Source: Halomonas qaidamensis
GTDB taxonomy: Bacteria; Pseudomonadota; Gammaproteobacteria; Pseudomonadales; Halomonadaceae
Reading direction: 5' to 3'
Length of the DNA stretch: 64,000 nt
Assembly (NCBI RefSeq): GCF_025917315.1
Contig: NZ_CP080627.1
Span: 2,542,001-2,606,000, forward strand
The position numbers were made by a program, and so were the translations under genes. Of this stretch, positions 43,742-51,824 are shown piece after piece (the first letter of the stretch is position 1; every line of letters starts with the position of its first letter). The notes below the pieces were generated by a model. The model had not been told where the DNA came from and made no database searches. It saw only the letters and a program-made list of their open reading frames with translations.

Positions 43742-45919
43742 TTACGACGCCCTCCCAATCTGCCCTTTGCGCAATGCCTCGACCACGGTATCGCGCGGAC
43801 CATCCGCCACTACTTTGCCAGCATCCATAACGATGATGCGGTCAACCAGGGATAACAGCGAGGTACGGTGGGTAACAACGAGAATAGTTTTCCCAGGTGC
43901 AACACTGGAAAGGTTAGCTTTAAACGCTTCTTCGCTGGCGTTATCCATTGAGCTGGTTGGCTCATCAAGCAACAGAATGGGTGGGTCTTGTACAACCGCT
44001 CTTGCGATTGCAACAGCTTGTTTTTGACCGCCTGAAAGCGCTTGGCCACGCTCACCTACCTCAAGGTCGACGCCTTTGGGATGGCTATTAACCAATGATT
44101 CTAGACCCGCAATTTCGATCGCTCTGAGTAGCGCCTCGTCATCAACCCGGTCGTTTCCACCACCCGCGACAATATTATCCCGCAGCGTGCCAGCAAACAG
44201 GCTGACATCCTGAGGCACATAACCAATATGACGACGAAGCTGGAGGGGATCTAGCTGACGAATATCAACGCCATCCACCAGCACCGCGCCGGATACGGGC
44301 TGATAAAAACCAAGTACCAGCTTATTCAGCGATGATTTTCCGCAGCCAATACGGCCGAGCAACGCGACTTTTTCACCGGCTTTGATAGAAATCGAGACAT
44401 CACGCAATGCCTCTCTTTCTTCATTGGGATAGCGCAAGGTGACTTTCTCTAAGCGGATGCTGCCGGTAAAACTGGGCTTTTCTACGTAAGCCTTGCCTTC
44501 GTGGCGCTCCACGCTCTTGGCCATCACGCCATTTAAAGATTCCAGGGCAGTTGAGGACTGATGATATTGAGCCAGTAAAGCAGCCGCTTGGCTAACAGGC
44601 GCCATTGCCCGGGAAGAGAGCATATAGGCAGCAATCAACCCACCTTGGGTCAAGTTGCCTTCAATAATTTGATAGACACCGATGATAATGACGCACACGG
44701 CCACGCTGTGCTGCGCCCACTGAGCAACGCTTGAAACCGAAGAACTCACCATTTTGAGTTGGGCACCGGTTCTTGATAAGAAAGCAGATGCTTTTTCCCA
44801 ATGGCGTTGAATTCGGCTTTCAGCGCGCAGCGCCTTGACGTTTTCTAATTGAGAAACGGACTCTACCAACAACGCATTACGTTGCGCCCCCACTTCCCAA
44901 GTTGTTTGTGAAAGCTCATGTAATTTGCCTTGTGCTGCAAGGGCATATAAAAGCACGAAAACAATCCCTATGAGCACTGGCAACACAAGCCAGGGGTTGA
45001 TCAGTGCAATGATGGCCGCAAAAAGCAGTACAAAGGGCAAGTCCACTATGCCAAGAATGGTTGCAGAGCCGATAAACGCCCGCACCGATTCAAACGATTG
45101 AAGCGTTGAGGTAAACGAACCTGTTGACGCTGGCCGCTCCTCTAAGCGCAACCCCAACGTTTTCGCCATTATTGACGAAGAGAGCTTTACATCTGCTCGA
45201 CTGGCTGCCAAATCAACAAAGCTGCTACGCATTAAGCGCAGCGCTAAGTCAAAGCACAGCACAATAAAAATGCCAATTGCCAGCACCCAAAGCGTTTCAG
45301 TGGCCTGATTGGGTACAACACGATCATAGACATTTAACACAAACAGCGGCATTGCTAGCGCAAATAAATTGATAGCCACCGACCCTAAAACAATATCGCG
45401 ATAGAGACGCCGATTCTCACGAATAACGCCCCAGAACCAGTGCTGGTCACCGCGTTTTTTAACTCCAGGTTCTGAAGCACTATCAACTCTAAATTTTGGT
45501 CGCACATAGATGGCTTCACCGCTATAACCTGCGTGAAGTTCCTCTAACGATATTTCCGTATCGGCTTCTGACAGCTCAGGAAACATTACTTTTGCTTTTT
45601 GCTGCTTGAGATCCAACCCAAGCAACACACAAGCACGCCCCGGCTCCAACAATAAAATTGCGGGAAATAGGGCAGGATTTAGTCCCGAAAGCTTACTTTT
45701 CACAATATGCGCAGTAAGCCCTGCTCGCGAGGCTGCTCGCCCAAAGACAGAAGGAATTAACTTCCCTTGCTCTAAAGGCAAGCCTGCTTTTAAGGCTTCT
45801 GAGGACACTTCGTGCTGATAATATGAAGCAACTGCCTTCAAACACTCCAGTAACTCATCGCTTGATTCTTGCCCACCACTACGGGCAGCCCCAGAAACTG
45901 ACAGCTCACTTTGCGTCAC
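43742..45919 (-). CDS. lapB: LapB-type type I secretion ABC transporter (permease/ATPase)
   Basis: 725 residues; inner-membrane exporter that drives the RTX adhesin out. The N-terminus (about 20-130) is a C39-peptidase-like domain of the kind that binds RTX substrates without cutting them. The membrane domain spans about 160-450 (six helices). The ATPase domain has Walker A GRIGCGKSS near 519, signature ALSGGQKQ near 626 and Walker B ILLLDEPTSSMD near 650. The start is GTG at 45919 (GTG ACG CAA), supported by a TGAGG Shine-Dalgarno 5 bases upstream. It sits 64 bp after lapE and abuts lapC. Confidence 0.95.
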   Translation of the reverse strand: MTQSELSVSGAARSGGQESSDELLECLKAVASYYQHEVSSEALKAGLPLEQGKLIPSVFGRAASRAGLTAHIVKSKLSGLNPALFPAILLLEPGRACVLLGLDLKQQKAKVMFPELSEADTEISLEELHAGYSGEAIYVRPKFRVDSASEPGVKKRGDQHWFWGVIRENRRLYRDIVLGSVAINLFALAMPLFVLNVYDRVVPNQATETLWVLAIGIFIVLCFDLALRLMRSSFVDLAASRADVKLSSSIMAKTLGLRLEERPASTGSFTSTLQSFESVRAFIGSATILGIVDLPFVLLFAAIIALINPWLVLPVLIGIVFVLLYALAAQGKLHELSQTTWEVGAQRNALLVESVSQLENVKALRAESRIQRHWEKASAFLSRTGAQLKMVSSSVSSVAQWAQHSVAVCVIIIGVYQIIEGNLTQGGLIAAYMLSSRAMAPVSQAAALLAQYHQSSTALESLNGVMAKSVERHEGKAYVEKPSFTGSIRLEKVTLRYPNEEREALRDVSISIKAGEKVALLGRIGCGKSSLNKLVLGFYQPVSGAVLVDGVDIRQLDPLQLRRHIGYVPQDVSLFAGTLRDNIVAGGGNDRVDDEALLRAIEIAGLESLVNSHPKGVDLEVGERGQALSGGQKQAVAIARAVVQDPPILLLDEPTSSMDNASEEAFKANLSSVAPGKTILVVTHRTSLLSLVDRIIVMDAGKVVADGPRDTVVEALRKGQIGRAS

Positions 45920-45983
45920 AAAAACCTCATTTCCCTTCCGAAATTTGAATATCTCGGATGACTAGATGCCCATAGTTCACTAC

Positions 45984-47795
45984 TCAGCCACGCGTCACAA
46001 ACGCATCCGCATAGCCAGATCCTTGCAGCTCAGACTGCAATGACTTTGCATCATTCAGGGATTCGAAGGGCCCTACTTGCACGCGAAAATTCCCTGCAGC
46101 TGCCACTACTCTAGCACTGCTGGATAACTGGTTATTCAATTGACGGCTCAGTGCCTCAGCACGCTCAATAGCACTTAAAGACGCCACCTGAACATAAAGT
46201 CCCTGCGTTTGACTTGGTGCTGATACGTTCGTGACAGTGGCTTCAATAGGGGCAGCCATTACCAGCTCCTCAGATTCTGAGTAAGCACTTTGCGGACTAT
46301 CGGCTTGCTGCGCAGAAATCCCACGGGTGAAATCATCTAAGGTAAAGCCACGCGGCCCCTCTACACCGCAAGCCATGCGAATGTTGTCAGCCATATCCTC
46401 GTAGCCCAGCTCATCAAGGCTTGGAATATCTTCACGGCTTACTTGCAGGGTATGCATTAGCTGCCCCATAGCCGCTAGGGTACGCGCTTCTGCTAGCGTC
46501 AAATCAAACTGTGCATTGGCATAGGCACGGCTAGCTTCAAAGTACTCGTTCTCACTATCTAGAAGGTCGAGCAAGGTGCGCTGGCCAATATCGAACTGCT
46601 GTTGGTATGCACCGCGGACACGGTCAATTGATTGACGATGTTCGTTCAAATATTCCAACTGCTCTTTTAAGCGCTGGGTGTCGTTATAAGCAATTTGTGT
46701 CGTTTGCCTAACGTTGGTACATGCGGTTTCTCGCTGACTCTCTGCTTGTTCAATTCTTGTCGTCGCTGCATTGAAGGCAGCATAGTCCGAACCGCCTCGA
46801 TAAAGGTTCATGCTCGCCACCAGCTGAATGCTGTGTTCATCACTGCGACCAGCAATCGAATCATCTTGGTTATTCGTGCCTGTACGTCCTTGAATATCTA
46901 GACGAGGCATAAAGGCAGCGCGAGCGCCTTCACGCTCTGCACGTTGTACAGCAATATTTTCAATCGCCGCGTGAAATTCAGGGTTACCCTGGAACGCTAG
47001 CTCTATGGCTTGGCTAACATCGGTAGGTAAGTCATCGGCAAGAGAAGGCGCAGGTGCCATATTTTGTGCGGGAAGCGTGCCAACAATTCGCTGAAAACGG
47101 GCAGTAACATCGTGAAGGTTTGATGCTTCAGACATCAGGTTGGATTCGGCTAACGCCAGACGGCCGCTAATTTGTTCAAGATCAACACCGCGCCCTGCCC
47201 CCGAATTAAAACGCTCTTCGATTTGCGTTAATACGCGCTGATGTTCACGGTAGTTATCCTGCGCTAAGCGCACTAACTCGCGATAGCGTGCTACGTCTAG
47301 GTAGGTACGAAAGGCTTCAAGGGCAATTTCTTCACTAGCCCCCAGCAACTCAAAATAGGCGACTAGCCGAGAGCGGTCTAAGCGCTCAACCTCACTGCGG
47401 GTTGCAAAACCATCAAAAACCATCTGGGTTAACGTCAGTTCTGCAAAATCACTATCGTAACTGCCACGCCCATCATTTTGCTGATCCTGTCTTCCAACAC
47501 CAGCACTGACATCAATCGTAGGTAAGTAACCACCTTGCGCCTCTCGAACGTCATTGCCGGACGCCCGAAAATTTGCCCAGGAAGCATTGACTTGGGGATT
47601 GGTGATAATAGCTTGTTGAATGCTGCTTGAAAGTGTTGTGCTGCCTGGCGCATAAAGTGTAGCAGGAAGCGACTGCCCCAAAGCAGAGAGAGGAAGACAG
47701 ACGAACGTCGTCACCGTGAGCGGTCGAATTGCGCGCTGAAAAAAAACTGTATTTAGGAACCCAGTATTTAGCGTTGTTTTGATGCCATTTTTCAT
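45984..47795 (-). CDS. lapE: LapE/TolC-type outer-membrane channel with C-terminal SPOR domain
   Basis: 603 residues. After a long N-terminal export signal (RPLTVTTFVCLPLSALGQS) comes a TolC-family region (about 50-450) with the usual duplicated helices (SSSIQQAIITNPQVNASWAN; SQAIELAFQGNPEFHAA). The last 75 residues (LYVQVASLSAIERAEALSRQ onward, with FRVQVGPFESL) are a SPOR domain, which binds septal or glycan-stripped peptidoglycan. TolC proteins normally lack this, so the channel may be targeted to division sites or anchored to the wall. It heads the lapE-lapB-lapC-luxR operon. The 234-bp gap upstream (47796-48029) should hold the promoter, but I could not pick a convincing -35/-10 pair. 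Confidence 0.92.
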   Translation of the reverse strand: MKNGIKTTLNTGFLNTVFFQRAIRPLTVTTFVCLPLSALGQSLPATLYAPGSTTLSSSIQQAIITNPQVNASWANFRASGNDVREAQGGYLPTIDVSAGVGRQDQQNDGRGSYDSDFAELTLTQMVFDGFATRSEVERLDRSRLVAYFELLGASEEIALEAFRTYLDVARYRELVRLAQDNYREHQRVLTQIEERFNSGAGRGVDLEQISGRLALAESNLMSEASNLHDVTARFQRIVGTLPAQNMAPAPSLADDLPTDVSQAIELAFQGNPEFHAAIENIAVQRAEREGARAAFMPRLDIQGRTGTNNQDDSIAGRSDEHSIQLVASMNLYRGGSDYAAFNAATTRIEQAESQRETACTNVRQTTQIAYNDTQRLKEQLEYLNEHRQSIDRVRGAYQQQFDIGQRTLLDLLDSENEYFEASRAYANAQFDLTLAEARTLAAMGQLMHTLQVSREDIPSLDELGYEDMADNIRMACGVEGPRGFTLDDFTRGISAQQADSPQSAYSESEELVMAAPIEATVTNVSAPSQTQGLYVQVASLSAIERAEALSRQLNNQLSSSARVVAAAGNFRVQVGPFESLNDAKSLQSELQGSGYADAFVTRG

Positions 47796-48029
47796 CGTTG
47801 TTAATCCCTAATGAATATTTACGCTGCTAGCTAAAGGTGCAGCGGCTCTACGCCACCTACCCTGGGGCATGGTTCTTTTTGGTCTTACTTACTAGCTAAT
47901 GCTCAGTGCGATCTAGACGTGGTTCGGTGACGCTCCCTTGCTCAGATTTTTCATTCAGTAGCATTAGTGGAAAACCACACTATAAAGCCAAACGTCACAA
48001 AATTTTACAATATAAATCTTAAAAAAACA

Positions 48030-48923
48030 CTATATCGCCGATTTCCGGTTGGTTGTTAAACGCAATTGCTGTAGCGCTAGCCCAAGTAGAATCAGCCCTA
48101 AACCAATAAGCGTTGACACCAACAACGGCTCCCCCACCACTAAATAGAGCAACAGCAAGGAAACCGGAGGCGAAAGAAAGATTAGATTAGAAACCTTAGC
48201 AGTCCGCGAAACCTTACGAACTGCCATTTGCCAAAGCACAAACGCCACTCCCATTTCGAAAAGCCCTACGTAGACCCCAGCGCCTAACGCCTGCCACCCA
48301 TGCCAGTTAAGCCCTGGCCCAACAAAGAATAGCAGCGCCGTTAAAACAGGCAAGCCAACGCTGAAGTTCTGCCATTGCGCAATTAAGGGTGCTCGCTCAT
48401 CACGCGCGTTAAGCAACCAATACATCGCCCATAGCAACGTCGATAAAAGTGCAAACACCACACCTAGTGGGTCTGCAAAATCAACGTTGAAGATATTGCC
48501 GCGGGTGGCGATTACCCAAACACCGGCATAGGCAATAAGCCCCGCCACTATATCCATACGTGTCAGCCGCTGGCCTAGGATCGGCACAGCCAAAAGTGCC
48601 ATCGCCAATGCCCAGGTATAATTCAAGGCCATGGCTTCTTGACCTGGCAACCGATCATAAGCAGCAAATAGCACCAGATAATAAGCAACCGGGTTCATTA
48701 ACCCCGCCCAAGCGGCAGTACGCCAACCATGGCGAAGCGCTTGTGGTAGATGCCCCTGCTTCACCATCAAGACAGACATGAATACCCACGACACCAGAGC
48801 CGCAAGCCACATCAATTCCAGTGGGCTCATCCAAGCAAGCGCAACTTTAAAAGCGGTGGCAACCGTCGACCATAGCGCGACCGCTCCAAGCCCATACAAT
48901 ATCGCTTGACGATCTTGGTTCAT
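48030..48923 (-). CDS. EamA/DMT-family transporter
   Basis: 297 residues with ten predicted hydrophobic helices in two EamA repeats, the drug/metabolite transporter superfamily (RhaT/YdcZ-like exporters). Features include the N-terminal GLGAVALWSTVATAFKVAL and the second repeat beginning near FALLSTLLWAMYWLLNARDE. The substrate cannot be told from sequence; members export amino acids, nucleosides or other metabolites. Its start overlaps the stop of the SelW-like gene as ATGA, so the two form an operon. Confidence 0.85.
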   Translation of the reverse strand: MNQDRQAILYGLGAVALWSTVATAFKVALAWMSPLELMWLAALVSWVFMSVLMVKQGHLPQALRHGWRTAAWAGLMNPVAYYLVLFAAYDRLPGQEAMALNYTWALAMALLAVPILGQRLTRMDIVAGLIAYAGVWVIATRGNIFNVDFADPLGVVFALLSTLLWAMYWLLNARDERAPLIAQWQNFSVGLPVLTALLFFVGPGLNWHGWQALGAGVYVGLFEMGVAFVLWQMAVRKVSRTAKVSNLIFLSPPVSLLLLYLVVGEPLLVSTLIGLGLILLGLALQQLRLTTNRKSAI

Positions 48924-49189
48924 CGGTCGATATGCCCCAGGTCTCGGGCTGGCTCAATCTGATCTCGTACGCGCTGCTTTAAAACTTTGATATCTGGAAA
49001 ACCGCCATCGCGCTGCCTTTCCCATAGCAATGTCTCATCACACCAGATTTCAAAAGTTCCACCGTGAGAGGGAGATAATGCAACTTCTGCTAGGCTTTCA
49101 CCGAAGGTTGAAAGAAGCTCTTGAGCATACCAAGCACTTCGCAACAGCCAATGGCATTGCGTGCAATAACGTATTTGAATACGTGACAT
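48920..49189 (-). CDS. SelT/SelW/SelH (Rdx) family protein
   Basis: 89 residues with a thioredoxin-like fold signature: CTQCHW (Cys9, Cys12) near the N-terminus, where eukaryotic selenoprotein W has CxxU, then GGTFEIWCDETLLWERQRDG, GFPDIKVLKQRVRD. A redox role is likely but the partner is unknown. A Shine-Dalgarno (AAGGA) lies 9 bases before the ATG. Its stop overlaps the start of the EamA transporter, and it is divergent from the MFS gene. Confidence 0.88.
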   Translation of the reverse strand: MSRIQIRYCTQCHWLLRSAWYAQELLSTFGESLAEVALSPSHGGTFEIWCDETLLWERQRDGGFPDIKVLKQRVRDQIEPARDLGHIDR

Positions 49190-49272
49190 TCAGGGGGTTC
49201 CTTAACGTTTTAATAGGGGCATCCTTACCTTTCATTCTGTCACCTTACATTTGCTACTGCCAAGGACCCCTC

Positions 49273-50586
49273 ATGGCTGAACATAATGTTTCTCAAACAC
49301 GAGTTTACGAATGGCTGACCAGCGATGATGATAGCCGAATGTGCGATGACATTCCCGACGAGGCATGTCAGGAGCAGCCACATAATTTCTTCCTGCATCT
49401 TTGCGCTTCGTTAGGTAATAAACTTGCTGATGAGCTATCTAGCGCCCGATTGGTCTTGCCTTGGTTAATGGGCATTATTGGCGCTCCTGTATGGATGGTA
49501 GGCCTGTTAGTACCTATCCGTGAAGCGGGTGCTCTGTTGCCGCAGCTTTTCGTAGCTGGTTTTATTCGCTTAAAACCAACGCGCAAATGGGTATGGGTAG
49601 CAGGCGCACTGATACAGGCCCTAGCGGCATTAGCGTTAGCACTGCTAGCACTGGCGGGCAGCGGCTCTTTGGGGGGCGCGATGGTGCTAGCTACCCTGGT
49701 GTTGCTATCACTGGCGCGAGGACTCTCATCCATAGCAACGAAAGACGTGTTGGGTAAAACCATCGCTAAGCGACGCCGTGGAACTCTAATGGGGTGGAGT
49801 GGCAGCGTAGCAGGCGCCGCAACCCTGGTAGCTGGCGGCGTTCTGATGTGGTTTGGCGACCAACCCGGCAACGTAGCACTGACTATTTTACTGGTTGTTG
49901 CCGCCGCAGGATGGCTACTCAATGCAGTGAGTGCGGCGCGCATAGCGGAAGTGCCCGGCGCTGTGGAAGGCGGCGAAAACGCCTGGGATAGCATTAAGCT
50001 AGGGCTTTCTTTACTCAAAGAAGATCGCAATTTTCTAAACTTCAATCTGGCTCGCGCCCTGCTTCTTTCCAGCGCACTGGCACTCCCCTATTTAGCTCTA
50101 CTAGGTCAACAACAAAGCGGTACTAACCTAGGTGGCCTTGGCCTGCTGGTAGTGGTATCAGGCATTGCTGCGATGGTGGCAAGCCCTGTATGGGGAAAGC
50201 GAGCAGACCAATCGAGCCGCCGTGTGATGAGGGATGCAGCCATCGGGACCGCCATTTGCTGTCTGCTGGGCGCAAGCCTGGCATGGCTCCCCAGCCAGTG
50301 GAGTGAAAGCGTTTGGCCTTATGCGATTATTTACGCCCTTCTGGTTATCGTTCATCACGGCGTACGCCTTGGCCGTAAAACCTACTTGGTTGATATCGCC
50401 ACGCAAGAAAACCGAGCGTTGTATGTTGCGCTATCGAACACCTTAACCGGCGTATTAATGTTAGTGGTGGGCGGAGTAATTGGTGGGTTGGCACAATGGC
50501 TTGGTAGCGCGCCACTGTTGTTAATACTCGCTGGGACAGCATTCTGTGCAATGTTATCAGCCCAACGATTACCTGAGGCAGAATAG
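49273..50586 (+). CDS. MFS transporter
   Basis: 437 residues with about twelve hydrophobic helices, a major facilitator protein. I chose the ATG at 49273 (MAEHNVSQTRVYEW), supported by AAGGA seven bases upstream; the longer frame from 49030 would overlap the whole SelW-like gene on the other strand. The N-terminal 45 residues are hydrophilic and acidic with three cysteines, before LVLPWLMGIIGAPVWMVGLL. Motifs such as GLSSIATKDVLGKTIAKRRR (a loop 2-3-like basic stretch) and GKRADQSSRRVM (loop 8-9) support MFS. Substrate unknown. It is a single gene divergent from the SelW/EamA pair. Confidence 0.86.
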   Translation: MAEHNVSQTRVYEWLTSDDDSRMCDDIPDEACQEQPHNFFLHLCASLGNKLADELSSARLVLPWLMGIIGAPVWMVGLLVPIREAGALLPQLFVAGFIRLKPTRKWVWVAGALIQALAALALALLALAGSGSLGGAMVLATLVLLSLARGLSSIATKDVLGKTIAKRRRGTLMGWSGSVAGAATLVAGGVLMWFGDQPGNVALTILLVVAAAGWLLNAVSAARIAEVPGAVEGGENAWDSIKLGLSLLKEDRNFLNFNLARALLLSSALALPYLALLGQQQSGTNLGGLGLLVVVSGIAAMVASPVWGKRADQSSRRVMRDAAIGTAICCLLGASLAWLPSQWSESVWPYAIIYALLVIVHHGVRLGRKTYLVDIATQENRALYVALSNTLTGVLMLVVGGVIGGLAQWLGSAPLLLILAGTAFCAMLSAQRLPEAE

Positions 50587-50759
50587 CGCTGTCGATTGCA
50601 ATGCATCTCAACGCTCGCCATGATGGTAGGTAATTAGCGGTGATTAGCTGGGTTTTTGCTATTCTACCTTTATTAAGCAACATGAAATGCCGCTTAGCTC
50701 CGCGTTGATGGACAGCGCCATAGCTACGGAAGAACGAGAGCAGCAACAGGAACCCATTG

Positions 50760-51197
50760 ATGAAACGATCTCCTTTGATCAGCCCGGAGTTACTCGAACG
50801 TATTGTTGACGCTTCTGAGGATGGCATCGTCGTTGCAGAGCAAGAAGGCGACGAAAACATCCTTATCTACGTTAACAAAGGCTTCGAACGCCTCACCGGC
50901 TACAGTGCGGATGAAATTCTTTATCGCGACTGCCGTTTTTTGCAAAATGAGGACCGCGACCAAGATGCGCTGACCTCTATTCGCGAGGCGCTAAAAGAGG
51001 GCCACCCCTCTCGCGAAGTGCTGCGTAACTACCGCAAAGACGGCACTATGTTCTGGAACGAGCTCTCCATTACGCCTGTATACGATGAAGCGGATAACTT
51101 GATGTACTACATTGGCGTGCAGAAAGACGTGACTGAGCGTGTCGAAGCTCAGCAAGCATTAGCAGCGCTCCAAAAACGTCAAGAAGTCGCAGAATAA
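50760..51197 (+). CDS. Short LOV blue-light photoreceptor (PAS)
   Basis: 145 residues made almost entirely of one LOV domain with short flanking helices and no effector. The core reads NKGFERLTGYSADEIL, then DCRFLQ with the photoactive Cys58, then REVLRNYRKDGTMFWNELSI and GVQKDVTERVEAQQAL (C-terminal helix). From memory it closely resembles the short LOV proteins of Pseudomonas putida (SB1-LOV), including Asp instead of the usual Asn before the Cys. I use the ATG at 50760, 8 bases after AGGA, instead of the TTG one codon earlier. A TGCTATTCT extended -10-like element lies at 50657-50665. Blue light should form a flavin-cysteinyl adduct; the output partner is unknown. Confidence 0.9.
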   Translation: MKRSPLISPELLERIVDASEDGIVVAEQEGDENILIYVNKGFERLTGYSADEILYRDCRFLQNEDRDQDALTSIREALKEGHPSREVLRNYRKDGTMFWNELSITPVYDEADNLMYYIGVQKDVTERVEAQQALAALQKRQEVAE

Positions 51198-51273
51198 ACA
51201 AAAACACCAATAAAATATCTTCATGGGCTTGAACTTCAACCTAAGTTGCGGTAAATAGCGGCTAAGCGTATAA

Positions 51274-51288
51274 AAGCGCTAGGCGCTT
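51274..51288 (+). terminator. Possible terminator after the LOV gene
   Basis: AAGCGC-TAG-GCGCTT is a 6-bp perfect stem with a 3-base loop, 77 bp beyond the LOV stop, followed by CTTATTTCGTCTT. The T-rich tail is interrupted, so the call is weak. Confidence 0.4.
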
Positions 51289-51378
51289 CTTATTTCGTCT
51301 TAGTGATCGAAAGATCTTATTGATCGAACGAGAAGCCGTTGTGATGCCGGTGCGCCGGCTTGGGTTGGAGGGCATACC

Positions 51379-51591
51379 ATGAGCCGTGACCCCTTAAATC
51401 GTGAAACTTATACCAATGATGCACTCGATGCAGATGAGTTTGACAACTTAGACGCTGTTAATGACGACCATTATGGTAAAAGTAAACCCAGCAAAGCAGA
51501 CACACTACGCGCCCGCCGCCAGGTAGAAGCATGGCTTGAAGAGCGCCGTTTGCAGCGCGCTATTGAAGATGATTGGGATGAAGAGGAGTAA
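51379..51591 (+). CDS. Small acidic protein, possibly PA3496 family
   Basis: 70 residues, very acidic, no signal or membrane segment. The C-terminal half (RARRQVEAWLEERRLQRAIE, then DDWDEEE) has the Arg/Glu-rich helix seen in the PA3496-type small proteins of pseudomonads; this link is from memory and tentative. Start support is strong: GGAGG lies 8 bases before the ATG. A GC-rich hairpin (GCCGG-TGCG-CCGGC, 51346-51359) sits just upstream of the ribosome-binding site. Function unknown. Confidence 0.72.
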   Translation: MSRDPLNRETYTNDALDADEFDNLDAVNDDHYGKSKPSKADTLRARRQVEAWLEERRLQRAIEDDWDEEE

Positions 51592-51614
51592 CTTCCACTT
51601 CTAAACCGCTTTTA

Positions 51615-51706
51615 TTGGTTGGCAGCTTAGTCACGATGTCTAGCGCTTAAAATCATTGTTACGCTCTGTTTGTCACACACCGAGCTTTTACTAGGCTGCT
51701 AACCAA
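51615..51706 (+). promoter_or_regulatory. Long RNA stem between the small acidic gene and ettA
   Basis: TTGGTTGGCAGCTTAGT (51615-51631) pairs with ACTAGGCTGCTAACCAA (51690-51706) to form a 17-bp stem enclosing a 58-base loop. On the plus strand the two non-Watson-Crick positions are G-U wobbles; on the minus strand they would be A-C mismatches, so the structure fits a plus-strand RNA. It is either the ettA leader or the 3' end of the upstream transcript. No run of T follows, so it is not a typical terminator. Confidence 0.5.
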
Positions 51707-51824
51707 CGTCCCAGAACGTCTTATCTTCTATGCTTCTGGCCTTTGTTCGCGCTGAGCACTATCATCTTAGCCCTATGCCAGCACATAGCTGCGACTCTTT
51801 TCTCCAACAACCTAACGGATTTCC

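Noticed and set aside
47796..48029. Sigma-70 promoter for lapE
   Set aside because: The AT-rich region near 47980-48025 has TTGTAA and TATAGT elements, but the spacing (20 bp) is poor.
49030..49272. 81-codon upstream extension of the MFS gene
   Set aside because: It covers most of the SelW-like gene on the other strand, and a good ribosome-binding site supports the ATG at 49273.
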